This document shows positions 21,122 to 29,951 of a stretch of 64,000 bases of DNA, piece after piece. Both the position numbers and the translations under genes were made by a program. The stretch's first letter is position 1. Every line of letters starts with the position of its first letter. The notes beneath the pieces were generated by a model that saw nothing but the letters and a program-made list of their open reading frames with translations, did no database searches and had not been told where the DNA came from. Source of the stretch: Diplonema papillatum (Eukaryota; Euglenozoa; Diplonemea; Diplonemida; Diplonemidae); contig JAPJBO010000114.1 in assembly GCA_030068145.1 (NCBI GenBank), positions 62,001 through 126,000 on the forward strand, read 5' to 3'.

Positions 21122-23365
21122 TTACTGCGTAAGCAGAGGGAAGATGATGTCCGTCCCCATGGCGGCTTCGGACGCGGTCAGAACCTGGGCGCTGCTGGTG
21201 CTCGGGAGGACGTGCTGCGTGTGCGGGACGTGGTGCGGAACGGAGGCGACGAAGGCGGCGACTGCGTTGTCCTCCACCGGGTCCAAAAGGTCCCACGACA
21301 GGGCGTACTGCCCGCCGCGCGGCACCGCCTCCTCCCACGGAGAGAAGTCGCCCGTCAGTCCGGCCGCGACGAAGGAGGCTTCCTTCGCCCCGTGCGCAGT
21401 CTTCAGCTTCTTCAGCAGACTCCCAACGCCGCCGCCCTCGGCGGGCCGCTTACTCCCGACAACGGCGCCGGCAGCACTCTCCGGAGACGAGCTGAGGTAC
21501 TGCTCCGCTGACGGAAGCCGCGACAAGTTCACAAATGCCAGACACGGTCCGAACGCGTTGAGCTTCACTTGCGCTGGTGTCAACGAAGCGAGCACGTCCG
21601 GGCGTTCGGTGCAGTGCTTCAACCGTACGAGATTGACAGGCGGAGCGATGGTGAGGGTGCGCCCCGCTAAGCGTTCGGTCTTCGGGATGACGTCATACAT
21701 TTCTTCCAGCGGGCCGGACGGCACGGCGAGCTGCCGGAAGCCGGCGGGGAGCGCGGAAGACGACTCCTTCGGCAGGATCGCCATCAGCGACTGCAACGGC
21801 TTCAGGGGGGGGCCTTCGAACTCGAAGCTTTCGCAGACGAAGCCGTCGCGGACGACGGCCGCCATGCTGGAGACCAACGGGGGGTATGGGGTGGGATACG
21901 CCCACAGCCACGCCGCGTTGCCGGTGAAGAAGTAGTCGACGCACCACTGCAGGCCCTGCAGGTACGCGCGGGCGACGAACGAGTTGCCGCCGATCTTCGC
22001 GTCGTACGCCGCGACGTAGCCGGCGTCCTTGAACCAGAACTCGTCCGGGCGGGGCCCGTGGCGCCGCGCGCGGAAGATCCGCGCCTCCTTCCTCGCGAGG
22101 TAGTCCAGCACGGGCCACAGCCGCGGGAAGCAAACCACCGGCGCAACGACCGGCACCGCCGCCGCCTCCTTCGGCTCCGCGCCGCCTTCCTTTTCGCCGG
22201 CGGCGGGCGCAGCGCCCTCCGGCGAGCCGGAAACCGGGTTGGAAGCCGGGTTGGAGGCAGGGTTGGAGGCAGGGTTGGAGGCAGGGTTGGAGGCAGGGTT
22301 GGAGGCAGGGTTGGAGGCAGGGTTGGAGGCAGGGTTGTCCACCCGCATCACTTTTTCGGCGGTCGGGTCGTCTCTGTCGACGATCAGGTGTCCCTTGAAA
22401 TTGTTGCGGTAGAAGGTGATGACGTCTTCGAGGGCTCCCTCCTTCACGTGCACCGACGGAAGCGACGGGAGGAAATCGTTGCCCATCAGCAGACAGAGGA
22501 GGACGAAATCGTCGATCACCCGTTCGAATGACATGTTCTTCCGGAGCAACTCCGTAAAATCAGCAGCCAAATACTCGCGGATGACCGAGAGGTACACGAA
22601 GTCCCACTTCGATGAACCCACTGGCCGCACACGCGGGCGCGCGCCCAGCGGACACTTCACGTCTTGCCACTCTCTCAACAGAGTGATGTGCGGATTGTGC
22701 ACAAGCAGCCCGAGTAGGATCAAATCGGCGTCCTGGGAGTATATCAGGTGGGTCGTATTTGCATCGTACCCGGCCGTTTCCTTCGTTTGCTTGAGGTAAT
22801 GGATCAGCTTGTGCTCGCCTTCCCCTGGGTCAGAGCTGTCGGATAAGACGAAAGAGACGTTCGTCAAGTTCTCTTCGGTGTTGCAACGATCGTAGATGTA
22901 CCAGCGCAGCGCGTCGGCCACTTTCTGCATGAACTCGGTCCCGGGTGATATGACGTTGGAGTCCCACGCCTTCGCGTCCGAAGCCAGCTTCTGGTTGTCG
23001 AGCGCTGTCCTGAACCGCCTCGTCCGCTGCTGCAGCAGCTTTCCCGCCGGGACGACGCTGTCAAGCGCGATGTAAACCAGCATCTTGGGCCGGACGATGT
23101 CCAAGATTTCGTCCAGCTGCCCGTAGATCCTGAGGATCATGTCGTCCTCAGTAGCGTCCTGCGGGAGCGGATCCGACCCGTGGCAGCAGTTGTGGATCAT
23201 GCTGTTCAGGTCGAAGAACACGCAGTCGAACGTCGTCGGGAGGGCTTGCAGCGCCTGCTCCTCTCGCGACGGGTTCGTCACAGGCGCTGCATTCGCCGCT
23301 TTTGCGGCCCGGATCGCCTTGGGGAACTTGTAGAATACCCATTGAAAAAGTGCTGGGACCCCCAT
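21122..23365 (-). CDS. 5'-3' exoribonuclease, XRN2/Rat1-like
   Basis: 747 residues from the ATG at 23365, the canonical MGVP start of XRN enzymes; in-frame ATG/TTG codons upstream (23392, 23401) are less likely. The family degrades 5'-monophosphate RNA. Nuclease-domain residues are present: FDLN (Asp52), LDS (Asp102), the 5'-phosphate pocket GKLLQQRTRR (Lys109, Gln113, Arg116, Arg117), PGTEFM, DPGEGEHK (Glu182, Glu184), SQDADLILLG (Asp212, Asp214), and DDFVLL...GNDFLP (Asp286, Asp297). Residues 344-379 are a tandem NPAS repeat inserted in the helical domain. A bipartite basic cluster (KRPAEGGGVGSLLKKLK) near the C-terminus looks like a nuclear signal, which favours the XRN2/Rat1 role in transcription termination and RNA turnover. 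It is shorter than most XRN2 proteins, lacking a long tail. Confidence 0.95.
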   Translation of the reverse strand: MGVPALFQWVFYKFPKAIRAAKAANAAPVTNPSREEQALQALPTTFDCVFFDLNSMIHNCCHGSDPLPQDATEDDMILRIYGQLDEILDIVRPKMLVYIALDSVVPAGKLLQQRTRRFRTALDNQKLASDAKAWDSNVISPGTEFMQKVADALRWYIYDRCNTEENLTNVSFVLSDSSDPGEGEHKLIHYLKQTKETAGYDANTTHLIYSQDADLILLGLLVHNPHITLLREWQDVKCPLGARPRVRPVGSSKWDFVYLSVIREYLAADFTELLRKNMSFERVIDDFVLLCLLMGNDFLPSLPSVHVKEGALEDVITFYRNNFKGHLIVDRDDPTAEKVMRVDNPASNPASNPASNPASNPASNPASNPASNPASNPVSGSPEGAAPAAGEKEGGAEPKEAAAVPVVAPVVCFPRLWPVLDYLARKEARIFRARRHGPRPDEFWFKDAGYVAAYDAKIGGNSFVARAYLQGLQWCVDYFFTGNAAWLWAYPTPYPPLVSSMAAVVRDGFVCESFEFEGPPLKPLQSLMAILPKESSSALPAGFRQLAVPSGPLEEMYDVIPKTERLAGRTLTIAPPVNLVRLKHCTERPDVLASLTPAQVKLNAFGPCLAFVNLSRLPSAEQYLSSSPESAAGAVVGSKRPAEGGGVGSLLKKLKTAHGAKEASFVAAGLTGDFSPWEEAVPRGGQYALSWDLLDPVEDNAVAAFVASVPHHVPHTQHVLPSTSSAQVLTASEAAMGTDIIFPLLTQ
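22230..22337 (-). repeat. 12-bp coding minisatellite inside the exonuclease gene
   Basis: About nine in-frame copies of GGTTGGAGGCAG (plus-strand sequence) encode eight NPAS units and one NPVS. The unit is a multiple of three, so copy-number change would not break the frame. It lies between the last catalytic motif and the conserved helical region. Confidence 0.9.
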
Positions 23366-23894
23366 GGTAAGACCTAGGGTTTGGTGACACATTTCTTCCA
23401 ACTATATAGCTAGATTTCAAGTGCATGATTAGGGCACCGCAAACCCCCGTCAATGTGTATTATGGCACGGAGATGTTGAGGCGTGTTCTCTCATGCCACC
23501 GTGGGACGGCTTGGCGTGTGGTGGCTGAAGTGCAGAAGCTGCGCCCTACGTGGCGCTGTCAGCGCGCGATGATCTGGTGGACAGGTCCACCACGATTGCT
23601 CCCCCGACGGAAGTCAGTACTGAGGCGACAACCTTCGCAAATCGAAGTCCTCGAAGTTCTATAAAGCTTACGCTTAGTTCGGGCCCCGGGGGCACCTCAG
23701 GTCTTTCAGCCAGTTGGTGAAAGCTACGCACATCTCGGGACTACCAGCTCGTGCGTTTCGGCTGGTTTTGAGCGCCGCGGATACTCATGTGTGTGACGGT
23801 GCCGTTGGGGAGCTTCGAGGCGCGCGCAACTCTCGGAAGCAACTGACGAAGCCATGCGTAACACGTACGAAAGCGCGATTAGCTTAGAACTCTA
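23366..23894. other. Exonuclease upstream region and spacer
   Basis: About 530 bp without a supported gene. It must include the exonuclease promoter if that gene is transcribed alone; no named motif is evident. Short frames (23425-23664 plus, 23546-23731 minus) overlap each other. Confidence 0.4.
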
Positions 23895-24620
23895 TCCCAG
23901 GGGTTCGGTGGCGAAAACTCGCGAGCAACCTGCACTGTGCTGAAGGCGAAGGGATCCTCATGAGAGCAAGTCAGAAACCAGCTAAGGCTCAAACTGAAAC
24001 AACAGGTGAGCAGGTGTGGAGCGGTATAAAGAGGGGAGGGAAAGACCATAACCCGGGGTGGTGCTTGCAATGTTCCACCGACGACTGTAAGCTGTTAGCT
24101 ATCGACAGAAATACCCACATCCGCCCAGATGGAGAAACCACGCATACGAGTAGTGAGGACTCGTTTTCCCACAGCAAAAGAACGTTTCCGGAGGTTGGGG
24201 CTCGCACGGTGTTCCGGAAATGTTTCTTTCAGTACTGCGTCAGTAAGACATTCGGGTGCGGTATTCTGTTGTGCACTCTGTAGCGGTTTCCACTTTCGCG
24301 GACGTCCCTTGAGCGAGTATTATGGGAATATCTGTTTTCCACCACATAACCTACGCTAGTCAGTGGGGGGGTAGATACGTCTCGTAAGATGGAAACACGG
24401 GATGTGAAGCCGCTAGTCCACTTCTTCAGCTCTGGTGACACTCCGACCAGAATCGAGAAGCACACCAGAACCGGCTGCGAACACGTCTACCCTGCTGGGA
24501 GGAGAATATGCGTTTGTTGTTTAGGCTGAGGATTATTTGCGATGCAATGTTTGATCGCATCGAGTCCTCTTCAACTAAAGGAGAGAAAGGGATGGGGGTG
24601 GGAGGAGGCAGCATGGGCTA
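23895..24620 (+). repeat. Dispersed/segmental repeat C, copy 1
   Basis: Aligns with 26975-27545 and 31925-32760. Shared blocks include CTGAAGGCGAAGG, ATCCTCATGAGAG, AAACCAGCTAAGGCT, AACAGGTGAGCA and CACACCAGAACCGGCTGCGA. In the other two cases this block lies just 5' of a crystallin-peptidase gene; here no gene copy remains beside it, which suggests an older unit of the array. No conserved frame. Confidence 0.7.
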
Positions 24621-24659
24621 CCAGATAGGCCCGAGATGGGTCTGTTAGTACCCAAAAGA

Positions 24660-24970
24660 GAGCAAGCCGCGCCTCAATAAAGAAAGGGGAAGGGAGTACG
24701 TTTTGTGTCTCAAAAGATATAACAGCGACAATGATTCACCGTCTGGCGTACAGTTCCGTTCAAGAAGAAAGAGAGGGGAACGAATTCTCTGGATCGGCAG
24801 AGACACGGCGGAATACGCCGCCGTGCTGGCCTGTGCGTGGCCTGGGTTGCCGAGGAGTCATTTGTCCCAGCTAATGTCCTTGGTTCGGGATTCTCGTAGG
24901 CTAGGCTTCCGGGAATCAGATCCAGACCCGGAACACAATGATCATCCAGTCTCTCACGCGATACAGCACT
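24660..24970 (+). repeat. Segmental repeat D, copy 1
   Basis: Aligns with 27815-28050 and 33570-33850 through blocks such as GATTCACCGTCTGGCGTA, AGTTCCGTTC and GGCCTGGGTTGCCGAGGAGT. It follows repeat C in all three places, so C and D are parts of one duplicated segment. Confidence 0.7.
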
Positions 24971-25287
24971 AGCTTTAAGGCTGCTCCGCTATTTGAAGAA
25001 GCATGACTTGGCAGTTGAGGTGGGTTCCCTTGAGTCCACTTTGTAGTTGATTCTGGTTCCAGAATTTTGGTTGAAAAGGGGTTGTGCTCAGACAGTGAAG
25101 AGAGAGAGAGTTGTCGAACTGCAAGCAGCCGCGGACAGAGCGACGAGGTAGTGGGTCTTGTTTTGTTTTTATCTACTTCTGGGGTGACCCACGAAGCTGA
25201 CACCCTGGCGAGTTCCTTTCCATTTAGAGCTTTCAGTCGAACTTGTTCGACATCAGGTTTTTCGAACCGTCGAACCAAACAAAGATG
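24971..25287 (+). repeat. 3' flank of crystallin-peptidase copy A
   Basis: Sequence downstream of gene copy A that matches the 3' flanks of copies B (about 29620-29940) and C (about 35450-35790), sharing GGCAGTTGAGGTGGGTTCCC and a GA dinucleotide tract. Copies B and C extend the match a further 400 bp outward (from 29200 and 35030); in A that outer part is missing or replaced by repeat D. Confidence 0.7.
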
Positions 25288-26248
25288 TCATCGTTGATGT
25301 AGTGTGGGTGCAACTCTCCCGAGCACATGACGTATTGCCGAGACGGTGCAGTCAGGTCGCAGTGAGCCGAACATGTGCCCGGACTCGTGCACCCCAATGA
25401 TCTGCCGCCGGTTCAAGTCTGTGTCGATGTAGCCGCTGACCTGAACGTTGATCCCGCTACACGCAACACCTCCTGCCAGATCCGGAGACAAAGAGATGAC
25501 GTAGTCAAATCCATGATGGTTCAGGTTGGTCCCAACGACACCTTTCCAATCGGTCGCCAGACCAAGAACAGTCTTCGCGTAGGCAGCCGCTTGATCGCAG
25601 GGTTCGGTTTCAGACTCGGTGTCAAAACTGAGTCCGGGGACTGGGCTGCTCAGGTGTTGAACGTCCGTCATCTGGTCGAATCCACGGGCGTGAGAGTCGT
25701 ACGTGGAGGTGGAGGGATGGTACACTTCAGACGGGCGCGTGAACACTTCTCTGATGTACGTCGACGGCTTCTTGCTGTAGCCTCCCGTGATGCCAGAAAG
25801 GTACCCATCGTCGAACAGCACAATCGGAAGCACCGCGTTGCTGGCGGAGACGGTGAACGACTTTCCTGTGAACGTAGAGTCACTGGCGGTGTTCCCTCGC
25901 GCACACTCGACCACCACGCGGTTGATTTCATAGTTGCCCCTTCCGACTGCAAACCTTTTGTTCGTCGATCCATCGAGGATGAACGTGTCAACCTTCACAG
26001 ACACGTCAATCGTCGCTTCTGCGCCTATGCTCACGTACTTCGCCGTGAGCTGAACGTCTGCGTAATCATTGAACCTGCTGCTCGTCAGATACGGCGTCAC
26101 CTTCACCATCCCACTTTGGCTAGCGCTGTTCGACAGCCGCATCGTGACTCTCAGGTCTTGTCCCTTCCTCGGGGGCTTCCCGTTCATGTCCGTAACGAAT
26201 ACTGACGTCACATCCGGGAACAGATCGCAATTCTGGCTCAAAGTGCAC
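25288..26248 (-). pseudogene. Crystallin-peptidase copy A, C-terminal half (peptidase), disrupted
   Basis: Encodes the part of copies B and C from CT.SQNCDLFPDV onward: a beta-sandwich-like region and the peptidase domain. It is cut off from its own N-terminal module at 26248/26249 by an inversion, so the frame has no proper ATG. Near the end, HESGHMFGSLRPD replaces HESGHLFGSPHCD: four nucleotides are missing, which shifts the frame, removes the third zinc histidine and loses the remaining C-terminus (stop at 25288). Beyond the shift the DNA still matches copies B and C, so the break is recent. Non-functional as a peptidase. Confidence 0.88.
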
Positions 26249-26891
26249 GTAAACAATTCCAGCTTCAAAAAGAAATACCAGCCCAGCCAGCTTTCTCCCC
26301 ACTTCGCGCGAAGAATCGAATGGCGCACGGCAGAGCCTGCCTCCTCGGGGCGCTCGCACTCCAGGCCCTGGGCGCGCAAGTTTGTTTGTACGAACCGGAT
26401 TACGAAGGCGCGTTCAACTGCTACACTGCTGATTCGTCGTGGATCGGACTGACGTGGAACGATCGCGTGTCGTCAATTACCGTCTCAGAAAGTACGGAGG
26501 TCACCATGTACGAACACATCACCTACGGCGGTGCGAGTCTGACGTTTGACCAAGACGTCGCAGACCTTTCAGACTTTGGATTCGATAACCACCTCAGCTC
26601 TATGAGGGTCGGCACCACAGATGACATGCACCAAGCAGTTTGCTTCTACTACCACCTCAACTACCTGGGCGCGAAGTTCTGCACAAACCCTGGCACTTTT
26701 AACTCGATGCCTTCGGGCTGGAACGATCACATCACGTCGTTGAAGCTGGCCCCCGGATACAAGGTGCAGTTGTACGCCGACAGCAACCTTGGAGGCAGCT
26801 CACTGCCCGTGTCGTCAAGCAATGCTAACTTGGTTCCCAGCTCGTTCAACGACGTGATCAGTTCGTTTGTGGTGAGCCTGATCACCAACCC
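26249..26891 (+). other. 643-bp local inversion within copy A
   Basis: Compared with copies B and C, this block (5' leader, signal peptide and both crystallin domains) is in reverse orientation, whereas the sequence on either side is collinear. Left junction: AAGTGCAC|GTAAACAATT. Right junction: ATCACCAACCC|TAGCTTGGGG. Flipping the block back restores collinearity with copies B and C at both ends without evident loss. No inverted repeat was recognised at the junctions. Confidence 0.85.
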
Positions 26892-26904
26892 TAGCTTGGG
26901 GTGA
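26320..26904 (+). pseudogene. Crystallin-peptidase copy A, N-terminal half (signal peptide + crystallin), inverted
   Basis: From the ATG at 26320 the frame encodes a signal peptide (ending ALQALGA) and two beta/gamma-crystallin domains with four N/D-N/D-x-x-S/T-S calcium motifs (NDRVSS, DNHLSS, NDHITS, NDVISS), then reads across the inversion junction into NPSLG and stops. One codon (His of YEHPDYEG) is missing relative to B and C. The frame is intact and could in principle give a free, secreted crystallin-only protein of 194 residues, but its ancestral promoter now lies at its 3' end. Expression is unknown. Confidence 0.85.
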
Positions 26905-26974
26905 TATAAGATGGCACAATCTTGGAGTCGCCGACGCGCGATGCTTTCCGTGTTGGATGAGAACACTAGCCTCA

Positions 26975-27545
26975 AGGATTCCGTGGCGGAAAACTGCAAC
27001 GTGTGCTGAAGGCGAAGGATTCCTCATGAGAGGAGTAAGAAACCAGCTAAGGCTTAAGTCAGGAAACAACAGGTGAGCAAACGTGAAGCGGCGAAAAGAG
27101 GGGAAGGGAGGGAAGGATTGAGCACGGCCATAACCCGGAGTGGAGCTTGCAATGCTCCGCCGACGACTGCAAACTGGTAGCTACCGACAAAAATAACCAA
27201 TTGCCAGTACCACGGTCGCTCAGGTGGAGATACCACGCATGAACACAACCCCTCGTACTTCAGCGTGAGCGAGTTAATAGTGCGTTCGGTAGCAATACTA
27301 TTTTTCACATAGCCTTCACCTTTCATGCTACGAAGGGTTCCGAGGTGGCCCTAGGGTTCCTTTCAATTCGTTAAACGATGGGGTGCATTTCTGTCTCGAA
27401 AGATGGGAGACAATGGACGTGGGGCATTAACGACGCCCTTACACTTCTCCAGCTCTGGCGGCACCCCGACCAGATCCAGGTGCGATCCGGCCGAGAGGCA
27501 CACCAGAACCGGCTGCGAACACGTCTTGGCTTGGGAGGAAAAATA
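26975..27545 (+). repeat. Segmental repeat C, copy 2
   Basis: Second copy of the block at 23895-24620, lying on the 5' side of gene copy A. At about 27540 it passes directly into a repeat F copy. Confidence 0.7.
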
Positions 27546-27825
27546 CTCGACGTGGCTGCCGAATGGAAGGCAGGAAATATAGAGGTAGAAGGCAAAAACA
27601 ATACAAACACAAACTGATTTGTTCTTCGCTTACCATACCTTATCATGTGTTGTTCTTTTTACTCGGGGGTGTTCTTTGCACTCTAGGGGTAGACCCGCAT
27701 GACCATACGTCCGTTCAACACGTGGTTCGGTAGCTACAGCACTTGGGATCCCTTCGGTTCTCTGCCTGGCAGCTTCGTCGAGAATTCCTTCCAAGCTGGC
27801 GCTTACGTAAAAAAAGGGGCGGGGA
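27530..27825 (+). repeat. Dispersed repeat F, copy 1
   Basis: Matches 39145-39445 nearly end to end and 52290-52495 in part. Shared blocks: AAATACTCGACGT, GGAAATATAGAGGTA, TCCGTTCAACACGTGGTTCG, TACAGCACTTG, and TTCCTTCCAAGCTGGCGCTT. No protein frame is conserved. Confidence 0.7.
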
Positions 27826-28050
27826 AGTAAGTGGTGTGTCTCATAAGAGTAAAAAGCAACGAGGATTCACCGTCTGGCGTATAGTTCCGTTCGAGAAGGA
27901 GAAGAAATACGAAGAGGAAGCGAGTTGTTTGGCCCGGCGGTAGGGGACATGGCGGGATACGCCGCCGCGCTGGCCTGTGGGTGGCCTGGGTTGCCGAGGA
28001 GTCATGTGCCCCAGCTGATGTGCTTGGTGTTGGATCTTTGCGATTTATTT
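27815..28050 (+). repeat. Segmental repeat D, copy 2
   Basis: Second copy of the block at 24660-24970. It is interrupted at about 28050 by inserted sequence that the copy at 33570-33850 lacks. Confidence 0.7.
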
Positions 28051-28116
28051 GTGGTACTCATTTGCATGCAAATGACTCCCCACTAACGCAACAAGAAGAC
28101 GGATCCTTGCGATTTA
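28034..28116 (+). mobile_element. Small insertion with a 17-bp direct repeat
   Basis: The 17-mer GGATCYTTGCGATTTAT occurs at 28034-28050 and again at 28100-28116, with one C/T difference. Between them lies TTGTGGTACTCATTTGCATG and following sequence, absent from the homologous copies near 24890 and 33780. This looks like an insertion with a target-site duplication. The inserted piece resembles the 60-61-bp satellite unit of 56.1-58.6 kb. Further non-homologous sequence follows to about 28330. Confidence 0.45.
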
Positions 28117-28329
28117 TCGAGGGAATTCCAATAGGCACTACGAACGCCTATCAGGTTCCTTTGGGCTGGCTGGGCGGGGAATACTTGTCACACAATCTTA
28201 CCGCAATGTCGGCTACTCCATTGTATGGTAGACCCTTGTGTTCCCCCTTTTCTATATTGCAGTGAAACTTGCAATAGCACAGCAGCATTCTCCTAGTTCT
28301 CCTGCAGTAGCCGACGGAGAATTCTCACA

Positions 28330-28850
28330 GGTCAGGCGCCCCAGAATCAGACCCAGAAGCGGGGGAAAAATGATCAAGAGTGCATTTCGGCGCATAATAC
28401 GGGCCTTGTCTCCCCATGCAGTAGTGTTGGCAGCAGACGCTTCTGCGGACGACTGCAAAAAGATCTGCGGACGGAGGTTTGGACTTGGCGCGGCCGAACT
28501 GCTGCCACTACTCAGTCGAAGAAATCTCGGGCTGCTACTAAGTCTGCCGTTTCTGCAGATTCCGCAGCAGTCTGAGGGCACCGTTGTTCGCACCTTAGGC
28601 TTGCTTGCCACACGCCCACGAGGAAGACACCCCACACGTTCCGCTGGTACTGCAGACACATTTGCACTTAGCAAGATCTGCGGACGCTGACGTCTGCACA
28701 TCTGCTGTCAACACTGGATTCAGGCAAATGCACGGCGGGGGCTTTGGAGTGGCCATTTTTCCCCCGCAGGTCGACGAGCGGGCAGGTTCGCGTCAGCGTT
28801 GCGTAGCTTGTTGTTGCACGTATTAGATTCATTTTCGTTCTTCTCTCGCC
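28330..28850 (+). repeat. Segmental repeat E, copy 1
   Basis: Aligns with about 33790-34300, with blocks GCATTTCGGCGCA, ACTGCTGCCAC, ACACGCCCACGAG and CTGCTGTCAACACTGGAT. Several CTGCGGAC/CTGCAGAC motifs recur within it. No supported protein. Confidence 0.6.
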
Positions 28851-29199
28851 ACATCAAAATGTTGTAATGGGGAGTACCACCGATGTGCCACAGTGCTACT
28901 TGCGCTACTGCCAGCATCCGAAACGCTCGCGACAAAAAGTGGTAGGGTTGCCCTTCGTGCCTGTGATGTTGCACGTTCACCTTCATGGAGCAACAACACT
29001 TCGCTAGCCCTACAAGTTCCCACGATTTGGGGTTGTCGTTGTGTTCGTGGGCGTATCGTCTTTGACGGAAGTAAGTGAATGCCTCTCGGTTCACGGTTTC
29101 CTCACGGCAGTCGCTGTGCGTCTGCAACGTTGGTGAGCGGCGGATGCTGGCCGCACCTACACGCGGGACTGTCTTTTGGATTGAATGGTAAGAAACATC

Positions 29200-29951
29200 G
29201 ATGCAGTTTGATCACTTCTGCTTTTTTTTGAAACACACACGAACATGCAGTGCTCGCGATGAGGCCGAATGCCAAAAGAAGATGTGACCTCCTACCTGTA
29301 GGGTTAGACCCCGAAACCCCTTGTGCGCGGCTTCAGCTCTGGTCACATCCGCGACCAGTCTGGGTACAGTACAGTACCAGGGGAGAGCGCAGGTAGTCGT
29401 TAAAGGGGTCCGGACGGACCGCGATGGGTCCGGCGAGGGCAGGCTTAACTCCGAAGAATAAGCAACAAAACAGGTGGCCGGCCGAGACAGGGTTCTTTCT
29501 TCGCATGAGCACTGCACACGTGGGGAGAGGGAAGACGTTGCTTTAGGCTACTTCCGCGTTACGTTGGCTGGTCAGACGTTTACTTTCCCGTCGGGTCCAG
29601 TTTATCAGGCGATACAACGTTAGGTTTAAGACTGCTCCGCATTTTAAGAAGCACGACTTGGCAGTTGAGGTGGGTTCCCTTGAGTTTACTTTGAAGTTGG
29701 TTCTGGTTCCAGGATTTCGGTTGAACAGGGGCTTGTGCTGAGACAGTGAAGAGAGAGAGAGAGAGAGAGTTGTCGGGCTGCAGACAGAGTGCGACGAGGT
29801 AGTGGTGCTTCCTTTTTCGCATCTACTTCTGGAGGGCCACTAAGCTGACATCAGGTGGGCTTTAAGCCCGGGGGTTGTAGTCGTCTGAAGTGTCGGTCAT
29901 TACCCGCGGACTCTACGTAGAAGATGTATTTGGAGCTCCCATTGGTAGCTT
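29200..29951 (+). repeat. 3' flank of crystallin-peptidase copy B
   Basis: Closely matches 35030-35803, the 3' flank of copy C, for about 750 bp, including the block AACATGCAGTGCTCGCGATG, a GA dinucleotide run and TGTCGGTCATTACCCGC just beyond the gene's stop. The two differ by small indels. No coding frame is conserved. Confidence 0.75.

Noticed and set aside
23390..23401. Upstream ATG/TTG for the exonuclease
   Set aside because: XRN enzymes begin MGVP, which matches the ATG at 23365.
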